Assembly: GCA_034670405.1 (NCBI GenBank)
Contig: JAXDDX010000011.1
Location: forward strand, 7,749,001 to 7,813,000
Direction of reading: 5' to 3'
DNA from: Hoplostethus atlanticus
Taxonomy: Eukaryota; Chordata; Actinopteri; Trachichthyiformes; Trachichthyidae
DNA: 64,000 bases
A model generated the notes under the pieces. The model saw only the letters and a list, made by a program, of their open reading frames with translations. It was not told the DNA's origin and ran no database searches. Of the stretch, positions 1 to 11,942 are shown piece after piece; the stretch's first letter is position 1; each line of letters starts with the position of its first letter. The translations under genes and the position numbers were made by a program.

Positions 1-749
1 CCCCCAGTGGCAGTGTTTGTATTTTTGTATACTTCACTACCCTTAGCTTTCTGTAGCGATTGTGAAGACGCTAGCTTGCTCACTGCTGTTTCGGAGCTGT
101 GTGCGTTCGGCTAGTAATTTGTCGCCTGTCCAATCCTCAAACTCAAACACAGATCTATTGTTCTTGTTCTGTTATTGTAGCGTCTAGTCCAGCTAACTAG
201 AACAAGGCTGGGAAATTATGCTTAATCTTTGTTAAGATGCAATTAAATTATTTAACATGGTGAGTGGGTGAACAATAATGTTTCATGCTTCATTGACTGA
301 TCAATGATTGATGTTTGACTTAAGGGATGAACAGATGAGTGGGATCAAACTGAGGTGTGTTTTCACTGAGGCTTATTTTTCTACAATAGCCAAGTTGTAT
401 TGGTAATCTTTTTTAACACCTGATGTAGCACCGTAAACTACCTTCCTCTCCTCAGTGAAGTGGCTGAAACAACTTCAATGTATAAAGTATAAAATGTAAA
501 TCTAAAATAACAGGTCGATGTTAAAGGCATTTGAAGAAAGATCAAAAACCACTGTTTCTTTCTGAAAAAAACTAAAAAAACAAATTCCATCAACCTACAA
601 TGCTGTGTGTGCTCCATCTCAACTTCTATTTACAGTGGACACACACCAACTCTCTGACTTTGATGGCAACCGTTTCCACAGCCCTCTAATAACACAAAGT
701 CAGAGCACCTAGATCTGTCACTACAGTGTGTTTGCATTTGTTTATGTGT

Positions 750-782
<33 letters not shown>

Positions 783-2869
783 AGAGCGAGAGACCAGTCA
801 CCTTCACCCAGACAAAACCTGACCGACATCCTACTTGACTTTGAGGGAACGCCAGAGGCAGGAAGGAGGGAAGGAAACAAAGAAGAAAAGAGTCTTTTTG
901 TAAAACTGCAGACCTGGGAGTCTTCCAGGGTGAATTAATGAAATTGCAGGTTCTTAAAAAAAAGCGAACAACCTGCTTTCCTTGAAAATCTCATTAAAAG
1001 GCTGCCATTGCTTCATTTCAAGTAGATGACGAGGAAATGCTGAATCTGTGACCGGAGTTCAGCTTCACTTGTTTCAGCACTAACTGGCTTTAAATACTTT
1101 AATGAATACTCTGGATAGATTGGGTCGCTGTAGCAGCAAATAGTAATGGGATACAGCAAAAGCATAGAATATAAATAAGAATAGAGCAAATGGAAGGTAT
1201 TAAACGTAACAGAACAATTACAACCCTACAATGTATTAAGTAGATGAAAAATATAAATATATGTGAATTGCACAATATAATATAATGTTATATGTATGCA
1301 CAATAGCAGCAGTAGAACACACCGAGCCAAACACAAAATTAATGAGAAATATGTATGATAACATTAAATATAAAAAAGAAATGAAGGATTATAAAAGTAT
1401 CAGGATATATGCAATACATACTGAGAAGACATGAGATGTAACCAGTGTACAGTTTATACAGTATCAATGGGAAAGTCATAATAGTTATCTTAATAGAAAA
1501 GCAGCCATGTGAGGCTGACTTCAGCCACACTTGCGGAGAGGAGGATGAAGTTAAAAGCAGCATAAACAGGGCTACATGTACGGTATGCATTAATTACATC
1601 AAATTAATAACAAGTTAATTCATAAAAAAAACTATTTCCTCATTTAAACCTGGATATGCCAAAGCCTCAAATTTAGAAATCCAGTACCCCTCTGCGGTAA
1701 TTTCCCAAAATGATCACCACCTCTAATAGACTGTAGCCTCCATGCTCTCCACCTTTAGTGCATTTTCATTACTGGCGTCTCGTCTTGTTGGCTTGGGGAA
1801 ACAAGACCACACTGAGTGGAGTCGCAGATTGAAAACAAACATAAAACCAAGCCGGTGGTCCTATAGTAATGAAGACAACATGAGACGCTGCAGCTACTAC
1901 ATGCCCATCGTGGTTGTATGACGTTGTACATTGTTGTTTTCATCTTCGGGCATTCGTTCTTGAAAGACTCTGTCCATGTTTCTTATGGATGTGTATTTTT
2001 GAGATCCAGAAAGTCTATTTATTCTCTGGAAACCGACCCAATTCCCATTTGATTTTTTTGCGCTATATCCAAAGGTTCGCTTGACAGCTGAATGGAAACA
2101 TACTGTAGCTAATGTGACAGTGATTCTGTTTGTGCTCCCTGCTCAAACCCGTAACAGGCCTGGTTTCTGTTGAAACTGAAATGACTCTGAGGGAATAGGT
2201 TTGCCACAGTGGAGATACGGGACAGTACAATAAACACACTACTACCAATAATAGACAACAACATACGCTGGCTTGCAAGTAGCTCCGGCGGTCCGGACCA
2301 GCTGCAGTGAAGGAATGTCCCTTTGCTTGTTTAGTAGTGGTAGTTTGTTTGTCTTGCAGGCCAGAAGGATAAATTCATTATACAGGGGATGACTGGAGAA
2401 AGAGAGTTGTTTAAATGTTGGCCAAGCCTGCCTACAGCAGATTGTTGCCTGGTCGTGGTCTTTTACAACATACTTTTCTGTGTTGCTGTAGTGTAGCCAA
2501 ACCGCCAGATAATGCAAATGGTTAAAGAGTTTTAAAAGTTTGCATTCCACAATAAAAGTTGGAATTGTTTTAGGTAATACATGTTTTGCTGGCAAAAGAA
2601 AATATCGGTCGCAACCTTGTAGTTACTTCCAAGGTGCATGAATAATTTTATTTTTTTTAAATCAGAATTGACTGCACAGTCAACAGTAAATATTCCATGC
2701 CATCCAAAATAGCCACCTCAGGCCCTATAGACCAATCATACATATCATCATATAAAAAAATTTTGAAGAACATAATCCACTTATTAACTATTTCACTGGA
2801 GCCATTTGTAAAGTTTCAGGTGCTACATGTAACATGTTAGCATCAATAAATCATCACCACATTAATTTT
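1..2869. other. Intronic or intergenic sequence, no gene seen
   Basis: No exon, RNA gene or clear transposon end was recognised here. If scara5 continues leftwards, this is part of its third intron. An AT-rich stretch at about 1180-1480 (TATAAATATATGTGAATTGC and similar) resembles the AT-rich 3' non-coding part of L2-type LINEs in antisense, but that is a weak resemblance. Confidence 0.5.
745..782. repeat. (TG)n microsatellite
   Basis: Near-perfect TG dinucleotide run. Open frames reading through it as VCVCV or THTHT are translations of the repeat and are not genes. Confidence 0.95.
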
Positions 2870-3552
2870 CAGGGCTCGACAATAAGGATGGCCCGATGGC
2901 CCGGGGCCAGTATGAGAGAGGTTCGGGACAGTCACTTGCCCTATCAGGCCAGTGTTGTTTCGTTGTTGCAACATTGTCATTGTTTGCACGAGACTTCTTC
3001 AAATATTTTTGACGTTTGTCACTGAATTCCCGGCGGAATTCTCGGGTCGTCTTATGTTGTTGTGATACAAATAAAGCAGCCTGCTGGTCCATGAACCTCC
3101 TGTGTCTCTGTCACAGCCCCGGGGGTAGCAAGTCTTTAGCGGACAGAATGTTTGAAGCCAGTGGCGGCTGGTGCATTTTTCTCCAGGGGGGGCTATACCA
3201 AAAATCAAACAAACATGTACTAAGGTATCATCAGTGTATTTAAATAAATGAAAAGGCCTTTATTTGTATTTACTGAGCTGAATGAACATTTGTTGTAATG
3301 AAACGTGCTTAAGGTAAGTTAAGGTACTTCAATTAGTGCAAATTCTTTATAATAATTATCTTTTATACTACAATATGTAATGGTGAAAGACTAAAGTAAC
3401 CGAAAAGTGCCTCGATAAGTGCAACAGAAATCTGACAACACAAAACCCTGAGACAATGGCAGAAAATTATGAACACAATAAGACCTAATAGAAAATAACA
3501 TTTAAGAAAAAAATAAATTAATATGGTATTACATTTGAAAAACCCAGTGCCA

Positions 3553-3807
3553 TCAAAACGCTGAGTGAATTGGCTCAAAGATATATGACTTTGCCACCTT
3601 GTGGCTTAAACTTTTTGTACATAAATGTTGCCCTTCTCTCCTTGAGAGATGCAGATTTCTCAATGACTCTATGGCGCCACAGAACTTGACACAGTTTATT
3701 ATTTTAGACAGGATGTGCCTGTTTTTGTCAACCTCTTCATTATGCTTACAGATCCCTATCCTGTAGCCTTCATCAAGCTGAGCAGCTATGTTTACTTTCC
3801 CAAACAT
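3553..3807 (-). pseudogene. hAT transposase fragment
   Basis: An 84-residue open frame on the minus strand contains AQLDEGYRIGICKHNEEVDK and then NRHILSKIINCVKFCG. This follows the pattern of Zaphod/Tip100-like hAT transposases (roughly HN..VK.NR..L..LIDCV.FL.KQELAFRGH), placing it in the N-terminal half of the enzyme. The acidic catalytic residues lie outside the fragment. It sits inside the 8-bp-flanked hAT element, which supports the call. It is too short to be functional. Confidence 0.65.
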
Positions 3808-4096
3808 TTGCTTTTGATTTTTCTGATATGTGGTTTAAATCATTTAAACCTGTCTGAATCCATGCTGGGTCTGAGACCTGTCGTTTGAAAAAGGATGCAG
3901 GGAAAGCAAAATAAAGCATTGGTGTCACTACATACAGTTAGCCAAGCCTTCCTACTAAACCAGCTGCTTGAAAACGACCGAGTATATTGTCTCATTCTGG
4001 TGCATTTTATGTCAGATGTACCACGAGCCCCTCGCTCTCTGCTGCCAACCAGTGGTTGGTGGTGTGTAAATCAGCAGCATTCAGATAAATGCTGTT

Positions 4097-4189
4097 TGTA
4101 CATGCGCAGTTCGTTGGTGGGGCGCAGGAAAGCTGCGCCCCACCAAGCTCCTATCTCTTGTATTGAGAGGAGCGAACTGCGCATGTACA
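4097..4189. repeat. Composite hairpin inside the hAT element
   Basis: TGTACATGCGCAGTTCG at 4097-4113 pairs with CGAACTGCGCATGTACA at 4173-4189. Within it, GGTGGGGCGCAGG...CTGCGCCCCACC (4116-4144) forms a second stem, and CTCCTATCTCT...GAGAGGAG a third. Together this is a branched, nearly fully paired structure. Confidence 0.85.
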
Positions 4190-4347
4190 ACTTATAACGA
4201 GAGTCAATGGGCAAAGATTTTTGCGCCCCAGGCCGGAAATACGTGACCTAGCAGTAACTTTAGACAACGTAGAACAATTTTAATCTACATTTTATTGCAG
4301 ATTATACATTCTACTCACTAACTATATAATATTTACCTCGCTCATTT

Positions 4348-4368
4348 AAAAAAAAAAAAAAAAAAAAA
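4348..4368. repeat. Poly(A) run
   Basis: About 20 consecutive A residues inside the nested hAT element. No retroposon body precedes it, so it is recorded as a homopolymer only. Confidence 0.9.
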
Positions 4369-5051
4369 AGTAATTTTTAAAGTCTTATTCAATGAAGTCT
4401 AGGATGTGGGGAGTGGTGGGGCGGCGCCATAGCGCCCTCTATTGGCCAGCCGCCACTGTTTGAAGCCAGTAGAGGAATTTATTCTAGGACTGCATAAAAA
4501 CTACATTTTTTACGTTGTTTTTTTTAGAAAAAGTGACACGAGGAAACCGTTAAATAGCGAATTACATTTGCATGGCCTTATTTGGAAATACATAGCTCAA
4601 AAATAGCTATTTTTCATCTTTGCAGCAAGGTCAGTGAAAATGTTGCTGGGGCAAGTGAAAATCTGAACCAATGGCCAGTGGAAAAAATCCTTATTGTTGA
4701 GCCCTGATTTTGAGATATTGGCATAACTAACATTGATCATAACTAAGAAGACTGGCAGCCTCTCCCGGCCTCTACACTGCGTTTTACATTATGTGCCACC
4801 AGGTCGGATTTGGCAGGGAAATCTGCTGGATTGTTTTACAGCACAAAACAGGAAGAGGGCGCTGTGCTTGGTGTGGGCGGTGTGGGGGTTACTATGTAGC
4901 ATTCCTGACAGCCAGCTGTAACCTAGCAGAGGAATGTCCAAATAAAGCGATGGTGGCAGTGGGGGCTTGTTGGATTTCTAACCCTTTGCTCTTCTCTGAT
5001 GTGGCAGACATCAAAGTGGGGCTCTTGCTGGGAGATGGTGATTTGACTCTG

Positions 5052-5054
<3 letters not shown>

Positions 5055-5091
<37 letters not shown>
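5055..5091. repeat. (TG)n microsatellite
   Basis: Perfect TG run of about 18 units. Confidence 0.95.
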
Positions 5092-5093
<2 letters not shown>

Positions 5094-6284
5094 ATAAAAG
5101 CACCTGCTCTCTGCTGGATGGGGTAGTGGAGTATTTCCTGTAGGAATGCTGGGGGAATTTAAATGAATGGGATCACCTCACTCTCACCAACAATATTCAG
5201 GCCTAAGTTCCTCTCAACCTGCTACATTACCAACAACAATGTGGGCTTACCATCTATCATATTCTGCATATTAAACATATTTATCTTATCGATTCCCTAA
5301 TTTCTTGAAGACTGAGTTAATCAATCACAGGCTTATTTTCTTACTTATTTTCCTTCTTACTTCATGACTGACATGCTTTCTTGTGCTTTCTTTCCTAGAC
5401 ATGATTGTCAGTGGCATTCTTACTTTTATTCTACTTTTTCTTTCTTTACTATTTGACTAAATTCCCCAGGGGAATCGTTAGTTTTGTGTCCTCCATGGTT
5501 TCTGTAGCTTTATCTTCATTCATAATCATTTGTTTATTTTAGTTACCTATTATCCATACCTAGCACCGTGGCTGTGGCTTTTGAGTCCAGTTGCAGCCAG
5601 TGTATCTTGTCTTTTCTCATTACTGACCTACGTATTTACTTACATGCTGGCGTATTAACTCACAGAAACCTAGCTGAGTGCTTGGTTGTCCTCTCAATCC
5701 ACCAAAGCCACAAACTTTTATCACCTAACCCTCTGGTTTACAGCGCCCATAAAAGTACAGCACGCTGAACCGAAATGTGCGTGGAAACTAAGGGGTGAAA
5801 CATGGCTTACTTCAGCCCTGAAATCGAACCCCGCTTCAGCCTTCGTTGGGAAACAACAGTTAAGGATTCATTTCACGTGACGGAAACACAGGAAAGTACC
5901 CCCAGCAGAGACACAAACATCTTGCTAGGCAACGCTAGACAGCATGTGCAATACATCTCATCACATCACAGATCTAATTTAGTTTAGATTCCTTTCCCTC
6001 TGGCTAAAAACCAAAAACCAAACAAGCCAACCTCCACACAGTTTGTTAAAGAAGTAATCTGTGAGTTCCTTGTTTTCTTTTTATGATGTCTCCATCTTTG
6101 GTGCTGTGAGTGTCGAAGTGATGCTGTGACGCTGTGATGGGCTAACCCATCCTTAGATGAGTGTCATTCATCCATGCCACGTTATCTTCTACTCAAACGC
6201 AGTTGGAGACTAACAACTGCCAGCTGTTGTAACTTTGCATTGTACGTTTCGTTGTGCTACATTGTGCTCCAGTGCAGTGTGTTC

Positions 6285-6312
<28 letters not shown>
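6285..6312. repeat. (TG)n microsatellite
   Basis: TG run of about 14 units. Confidence 0.93.
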
Positions 6313-6317
<5 letters not shown>

Positions 6318-6640
6318 GATGCAAAAGACTTGAGTCCTGTTGCTGCTTAATTAGTCTGCTAGCTAAAACAGAAAAAAGGACTAATTTGGGAGCCTGCTGT
6401 TGCGCTCTTGAAATCCCTGGAGCTTTAAACCCCCTCTCCTGCACATTTAGTGAATCACTGTAGCTGTTTCCAGAGGGCTGCATCAATGAGGCCTGCTGGT
6501 TTTACTGGTGTTGTACTTATTTACACGCCCCAGTGTCCCGCTTTATTGCGTCTAATGTTTTTGTTTGCCAGAGAGCAGAAATGAATGTGTGCAACATAAG
6601 TTGGAATATTTTTTGAAGACTTCATCTTTTAAAGCGTGGG

Positions 6641-6876
6641 CTCTTGTGTTTGTGGGTTTGCATGAGTGTGTGTGTGTGTTTGGCTGTATGCATCTGTTTG
6701 TATATTTGTATTTGGGATTCTGTATGTATTTGTGCATTTGTGGATGTATGCATGGTTGTCTATGTGTGTGTAGTCGTGTGTGTGTGTGTGCATGTTTGAG
6801 TGGATATCTGTGCTTGTATTTGTGCTTATGTGTGTGTTTCTGTGTCTGTGTGTGTAGATGTGCATGCATGCATTTT
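6641..6876 (+). repeat. Local duplication, copy A
   Basis: This TG-rich but non-repetitive stretch begins CTCTTGTGTTTGTGGGTTTG. It matches 7398-7640 closely over its length, with a few substitutions and small length changes. Shared landmarks include TTCTGTATGTATTTGTGCAT and GTGTAGATGTGCATG. The unique words show a segmental duplication, not independent microsatellites. Confidence 0.8.
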
Positions 6877-7153
6877 TTGTGTGTGTGTATGTGTTTCCAA
6901 TAAGCCTTTCTACTTTCATACATCATCATTTGAAAAAAAAAAACATAGACTGTGTAGATGCTTCAACCACTCATAGCCAGCAGGAACCCTTCAGTAGAAA
7001 TACTGACCAAGCACACTAACATGTGATGAAAATAATGATAGAACATCATCCAGCTTGGAGAGAGGGGCGGGGGGGGCGTCTGGTCCAATTAGAGTTGACA
7101 TGCTAATGGCCTGTGTGTTTGACTGCCTGAATGGGCTTTTCTGACTTTTGAGA

Positions 7154-7190
7154 CTTCTCTTATGGAGACTGACTTTCTCCATAAGAGAAG
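7154..7190. repeat. Perfect 15-bp hairpin
   Basis: CTTCTCTTATGGAGA at 7154-7168 is followed after a 7-base loop by its exact reverse complement at 7176-7190. It lies directly beside a (TG)n run and between the two copies of the local duplication. Confidence 0.9.
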
Positions 7191-7192
7191 AA

Positions 7193-7219
7193 TGTGTGTG
7201 TGTGTGTGTGTGTGTGTGC
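7193..7219. repeat. (TG)n microsatellite
   Basis: TG run of about 13 units, starting at the foot of the 7154-7190 hairpin. Confidence 0.93.
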
Positions 7220-7361
7220 CTCCTATAGACGCCTATCGGGAGCACTGGAACGTCTCCAGAGTCTATTCTTCAACAAGGACCCTGAACACAGTAGAGAAAC
7301 TCATCAGAAAAGACTTTATGTTTCCAGTCTCTAGTTAGGGACTCTGGGAGTGTGTACACAC

Positions 7362-7363
<2 letters not shown>

Positions 7364-7392
<29 letters not shown>
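7364..7392. repeat. (TG)n microsatellite
   Basis: TG run of about 14 units immediately before the second copy of the local duplication. Confidence 0.93.
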
Positions 7393-7397
7393 CAGGA

Positions 7398-7634
7398 CTC
7401 TTGTGTTTGTGGGTTTGCATGTCTGTATGTGTGTGTGCATGAGTGTGTGTGTGTGTTTGGGTGTATGCATCTGTTGTGGGATTCTGTATGTATTTGTGCA
7501 TTTGTGGATTTATGCATCGTTGTCTATGTGTGTGTAGTCGTCTGTGTGTGTGTGCATGTTTGAGTGGAAATCTGTGCTTGTATTTGTGCTTATGTGTGTG
7601 TTTCTGTGTCTGTGTGTGTAGATGTGCATGAATG

Positions 7635-7640
<6 letters not shown>
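7398..7640 (+). repeat. Local duplication, copy B
   Basis: Second copy of 6641-6876 in the same orientation, about 750 bp downstream. It differs by several substitutions and small gaps and runs straight into the 7640-7689 TG tract. Confidence 0.8.

Positions 7641-7689
<49 letters not shown>
7640..7689. repeat. (TG)n microsatellite
   Basis: Perfect TG run of about 25 units, followed about 40 bases on by a C9 run at 7729-7737. Confidence 0.95.
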
Positions 7690-7691
<2 letters not shown>

Positions 7692-7739
7692 ATGCTCTGG
7701 GGCTGCGGTATACTCAAGAGCATTAACTCCCCCCCCCCG

Positions 7740-9190
7740 TTGCCAGACGTGTGTTTGAGGAAGCGTTTTTTTCACCCGTGTCGAAACATAAACACACCAA
7801 AATCAGAAACAACCTCATCTTGAGCAAATATAATCCTTATTGTTTTCATACGGGTGTGGTTGAAGACCTTTAAAGTTCCCCTTTAAAGTTGTTAGGAATG
7901 GCACTTTGTGGTGTCAAATTTACCCTCTCAAGTTTTTTTATGGACAAATTTAGCCCGACACATATGGTCTAGATTCATGTCAGGTTTCTATCTTGTATCA
8001 TGTTGTAAAAGAGTATGTGCTTTCTTAAACAACCTCAAAGGGAGCTAAAGACATCTAAAGCTGGTGGTTGTGCTAAACTGAGCTTATTTTTCTAATGGTC
8101 TGGTATGTCCATGTCCCATACTCCTAATGTGAGCCTGAGCAGGATGTGAGAAAGAGTTTGCACTTCAACAATAGATATCTTCATGAGAAGCGCTGGAAAA
8201 AAAAAAACATACAATCTGTAGGAGATCCTCAAAAAGAGTAAAAGGCAGCACATCCCACAAATAAGAGTTCAAATGGCGGGTTACTTACATTGCACTAGGT
8301 TTATTGTAGGGCACACAACCATCTGGCACATTGGACTTTTTACTCATGCAAACATTTCTCGGGAAGCAGAGCCGCTCTACAGGCTTATTGGTTGGTTGAG
8401 TTAAACCTCAGTGGGCGGCGCAGGTAACATTGGACTGAAGCCCAATGAAAAAGGCAAGATGTAAAGCAAAGTCACGTCAGCAGCGCGTAAAAACTAGAGT
8501 AGAGTAGTACTACGTGCGAGTCCTATGTTGGTGTCCACACTGGTTCTGCTTCAGTAGCGTTTCTGCTGCGCGTTCACTACCTAAACAGAACTTAATAGTA
8601 ATGCTATTAAGTAAACTTAATAATGGGTAGTTTGCATGTTTCCGTTTTTTCCTGTAGAAGTTTTTGTTTGAATAGGTTATAAACACACATAGAATACTGA
8701 ATTAAACTTAAAAAAGTATAGTTTGGGCGTTTGAAAGCCTATGGTGTTGCTATTGGACTACAATAGGCTGATGTATAGATTCAAGCCATTGTTTGTTTGC
8801 GACACAAATGCCTTAAAAGATTTCTTTCTATTTATCGATTTTGTGCACTTGATGGGGCAGTGCCAGCAGCAAACAGAAGGAAAGCACTCGCTCTCTTTCT
8901 CGTTCTCAGTCCTGTCAGACCACAACAAAACGGAGCCGGTGTGGACAGCAGCATTGATTAACATGAAAACGTTTCTGCTGCGAGAGACGCACGACTGAAA
9001 AACGTGGCTGAGTCACGACCAGGCTTAAGAGAGGAGGAAGCAAATAATATGAAGCCTAGAGAGCATTCTTGTTACAAACTGAAACGATTCAGACGTTACT
9101 CGGAGGGGTTGTATGTGTCTGTGTATGTGTATGTGACTTTACCCACCCAGCACCCTAGTTAAAATCCATTTTATCGCCGAGTGAGCCTAA
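7740..9190. other. No gene seen
   Basis: Unique-looking sequence without recognised exons, transposon ends or RNA genes. Short open frames at 8741-8998 (plus) and 8758-8964 (minus) overlap on opposite strands and match no family known to the annotator. Confidence 0.45.
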
Positions 9191-9195
9191 GTGTG

Positions 9196-9640
9196 AATGG
9201 GGCAGAAGATTCTCCGGAGTATTCTCTACGAGCGAGTGGGCGTGTTGATGACGTGTTTATCATGCGACTGGCGCAAAACCAGGATAATACAAACATCCAA
9301 GGGTGAGGAAGAAGGCAACTAGATCAGACAAAGAAGACAACGACACAAACGCCAGAGAAAATGTCGGGTATTGACATCAACGCAAAAACGGCCACTGAGT
9401 GAGTCGGTCACTTCGTCCGCCATCTTCGTGCTGTAAACAAAAAACACTATGATTTCTGCAGCTTACTTTTTGCGTCATGTCCCGTCTCCCGCACACTCTA
9501 CCCAGGCCCGACCCTTGCCTAAACTAACCGGAGTATTTTCTGTTGTTGTGAACGCATCCGAAACTGACATTCTCCGGTGGTGTGCTGTATGTGTGGAAGG
9601 GCAACTCAGGTTAAAGTGCGGACCTGATTCTCTGGAAAAT
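9196..9640. mobile_element. Possible MITE with CCGGAG/CTCCGG-bearing ends
   Basis: GATTCTCCGGAGTATTCTCT near the left is echoed by GGAGTATTTTCTG and ACATTCTCCGG near the right, and the interior has CpG-rich words unlike the flanks. This resembles a widespread fish MITE, but exact ends and a target duplication were not resolved. Confidence 0.3.
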
Positions 9641-9679
9641 ATCCATAGTGCATGTCTGAAAGAGGCTTATGTAAGATAG

Positions 9680-11265
9680 TTAGCTAGCCTGCTTCCAAAA
9701 TCATGAATGCATGGCCATGATATGAAGGAAATAATTGTTTTTTAGATTATATTTAATCATATTTTGACCAGAGTTATTTTTTTGTCATTAGCTAACTTGC
9801 ACTCAGAAAAACTGTGGGTCAAAAGCTGTTGGCTTCACCAATTGAGATTTAACCAAGCCTCTGAGAATTTTTTGTATAACTAAAACTCTGGGTTAGGTGT
9901 TAGGGTCTTCATCAGAGCCAACATAGGGTATTTCTATAACAGGTCAAAGTAATATAATATAATAATATAAAATACTAAAATGAGCAAACACCAAACCAAA
10001 GACAACACTGAAATGAAAAACTGCCACAAAGAATGACCAAAGAACTGGTATGTGGGTCTTTCCTGCCTCGCCCATGCCTCCTGATGTTAGCCTGAAAAGG
10101 CTGTTTCAAAGCCAATACGAAAATGATATTGAACACAAGGCCAAACCAAAGATGCTACAAAGGCCAGAGACCAAAATAAACCAAGCTGTTTCAAAGCCCA
10201 GAGCCCAACAATTAAAGATATGATAGCTGGTGGCACAGCTTGCCAATAACATTGCTGTTACCTCACTATATCACTGGAAGACGGGAACTGTTGTCGGAAG
10301 ATTTCACGGCAAACCTACCATCACGTTTTCCAGTAATTAACTGGCCATGGAAAAAAAACACATAGCCGTGCCAAACGTGCGTGCGGGCTGCATGTTGCTT
10401 GTTTGCTTCAACTGGAAAACATGACTCAAACGTACCTATATGGTAAACTGAGGCATGTAGACCACGTTCTAAGTTCTCTTGCATGTGGCAGGAAAAATAA
10501 CCCCATGAAGCCAGTAAACGTAATTGGGAGATGGTCCTGTAAAATAGTGCATGTCTGTTAAAAGTGAATTAAATGTCTTTCATGGGTTTACAATTGGCAG
10601 GTGGATGGTAAGGACGTGAGATAAGCCCCAAGGTCAACTGGATTTTAGAGTGACTCCTATAGGATCTTATTTAACTTTCAGTTTTAGGACAGAATACTTT
10701 AGACTTGGATAATATCCTAGCGGGTTTTCACTGTACTTTGGTACCACAACAGTCTCTATTTGTTGGATCCCTACAGGGGTTTTAAACACAGCTCGCTCTT
10801 TTTACACAAACCCATTTCATCCACTCAACAGGCAGGCCCTAACACTAAAGGTTCATCACAAAACACACCAATTCTTGCATCTGTCACATGGTCACTAGCA
10901 TCTATTCACTTGCAACCAGCTCGTGTTGATAGAAAAATTCTGTTTTATGACAGTCCACTGTTTTTCCTGCTAGAACCTCCCTTCCTGGACACCCAGGCAG
11001 TCGTCAACACAAGCTCCCTCTGAAGGACCTTATATTGGCCCATCTCTAGTTAATGGGTGTGTTTGTTGGATTTTTTTTTTTTTTTTTTTTACACAAACCT
11101 GTTCTTCCAAGAACTGTCTCCAGATGCAGGACTATTTGTAGCAGTGCCTGGTCAAAATGCAAACAACCCAACTATGCACACGGAAAAGGGTCCTTCAAGT
11201 GTTCTTCGGTCAGGGTAGAACTTTAGACTCCGATTCGTTAAAATAAAAAATAAAAAAGGCAAATC
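9680..11265. other. No gene seen
   Basis: No exon or element was recognised. A T20 run lies at about 11070-11090. Confidence 0.45.
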
Positions 11266-11420
11266 AGAATAAAGAACCTAGTGTGGTTCTTTTAATACTG
11301 CTGATTTAGAACATGCCATGCATTCTTACATGGTACAGTACCATAAAGGTCCTATGTAGAACCATGTGAGAGTATAGTGAGAGAACCGGTACTATATAGA
11401 ACCCTTTTTTTAAGAGTGTA
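11266..11420. mobile_element. MITE-like repeat with GGTTCT/AGAACC arms
   Basis: Repeated AAGAACC, GGTTCTTT, TAGAACCATG and TATAGAACCCTTTT words in both orientations, followed by TTAAGAGTGTA, match the style of a short palindromic repeat common in fish genomes. Ends were not defined precisely. Confidence 0.45.
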
Positions 11421-11737
11421 TGTGCTTTTTGCCTGATTCAACATTCATGCTGGTAGAATGGAGAGCAATGCAGCATATATAACTCAAATCATGTGTTGCC
11501 TTTGTCTTTTGTGTGCATGTAAGTGTGCGATTACCAGTGAGGTTTTAAAGGCAACATCTAATAACAAAACAATGACTGAAAATCAGAACATGGGACTTCG
11601 TGGAACAGGAAAGAGAGGGGACAGAAAAGTTTTTGTAGTGATTACTGCCCGCGGACCACCAGCCAATCTTGGTTGTTTTCCTACGTTTGAAATATGAACC
11701 GACTCCGAGAGCTCCCACGGCCATGCTTGCACGTGCA

Positions 11738-11739
<2 letters not shown>

Positions 11740-11774
<35 letters not shown>

Positions 11775-11785
11775 GCGCACACACG

Positions 11786-11820
<35 letters not shown>
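11740..11820. repeat. (CA)n microsatellite with CG-containing interruptions
   Basis: About 80 bp of CA repeats with ACGCGCGC and ACGCACGC interruptions in the middle, a potential Z-DNA-forming tract. Confidence 0.95.
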
Positions 11821-11822
<2 letters not shown>

Positions 11823-11942
11823 CCAGTTTGATCTGGCAGCATTTCATTATAATTCATAGGCCCCGTTTAGATAAAAACATGCTGTTAAATGTTTGCCCTC
11901 CAAAGCTGCAGTCAATTGCTTTGCTGCTCTGAATTCAATGTC

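Larger units (their letters stand above)
3159..4458. mobile_element. hAT element (Tip100/Zaphod-like), nested, 8-bp target duplication
   Basis: Inverted ends CAGTGGCGGCTGG and CCAGCCGCCACTG bound 1300 bp. The flanking 8 bases TTTGAAGC occur at 3151-3158 and again at 4459-4466, an exact 8-bp target site duplication, diagnostic for the hAT superfamily. The element lies inside another hAT-like element. It keeps a minus-strand transposase remnant and a strong hairpin, and is too short for a full transposase, so it is an internally deleted copy. Confidence 0.85.
2870..4706. mobile_element. hAT-like element split by another hAT element
   Basis: The left end reads CAGGGCTCGACAATAAGGAT and the right end is its reverse complement (ATCCTTATTGTTGAGCCCTG), so the two ends are about 20-bp terminal inverted repeats. 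The CAGGG start is typical of hAT-type elements. The flanks share only ATTTT, so the expected 8-bp target duplication is not convincing. The element's own sequence is 2870-3150 plus 4467-4706; the middle is a second element. No transposase of its own was recognised, so it is probably a non-autonomous copy. Confidence 0.7.
4707..6640. other. No gene seen; intronic or intergenic
   Basis: Between the hAT nest and the TG-rich duplication only two TG microsatellites (5055-5091 and 6285-6312) were recognised. The open frames here are short and lack family motifs or convincing splice contexts. Confidence 0.5.

Noticed and set aside
6552-7823. Long open frames rich in THTHT or VCVCV
   Set aside because: They are translations of TG/CA repeats and the duplicated TG-rich tract, present on both strands at once.
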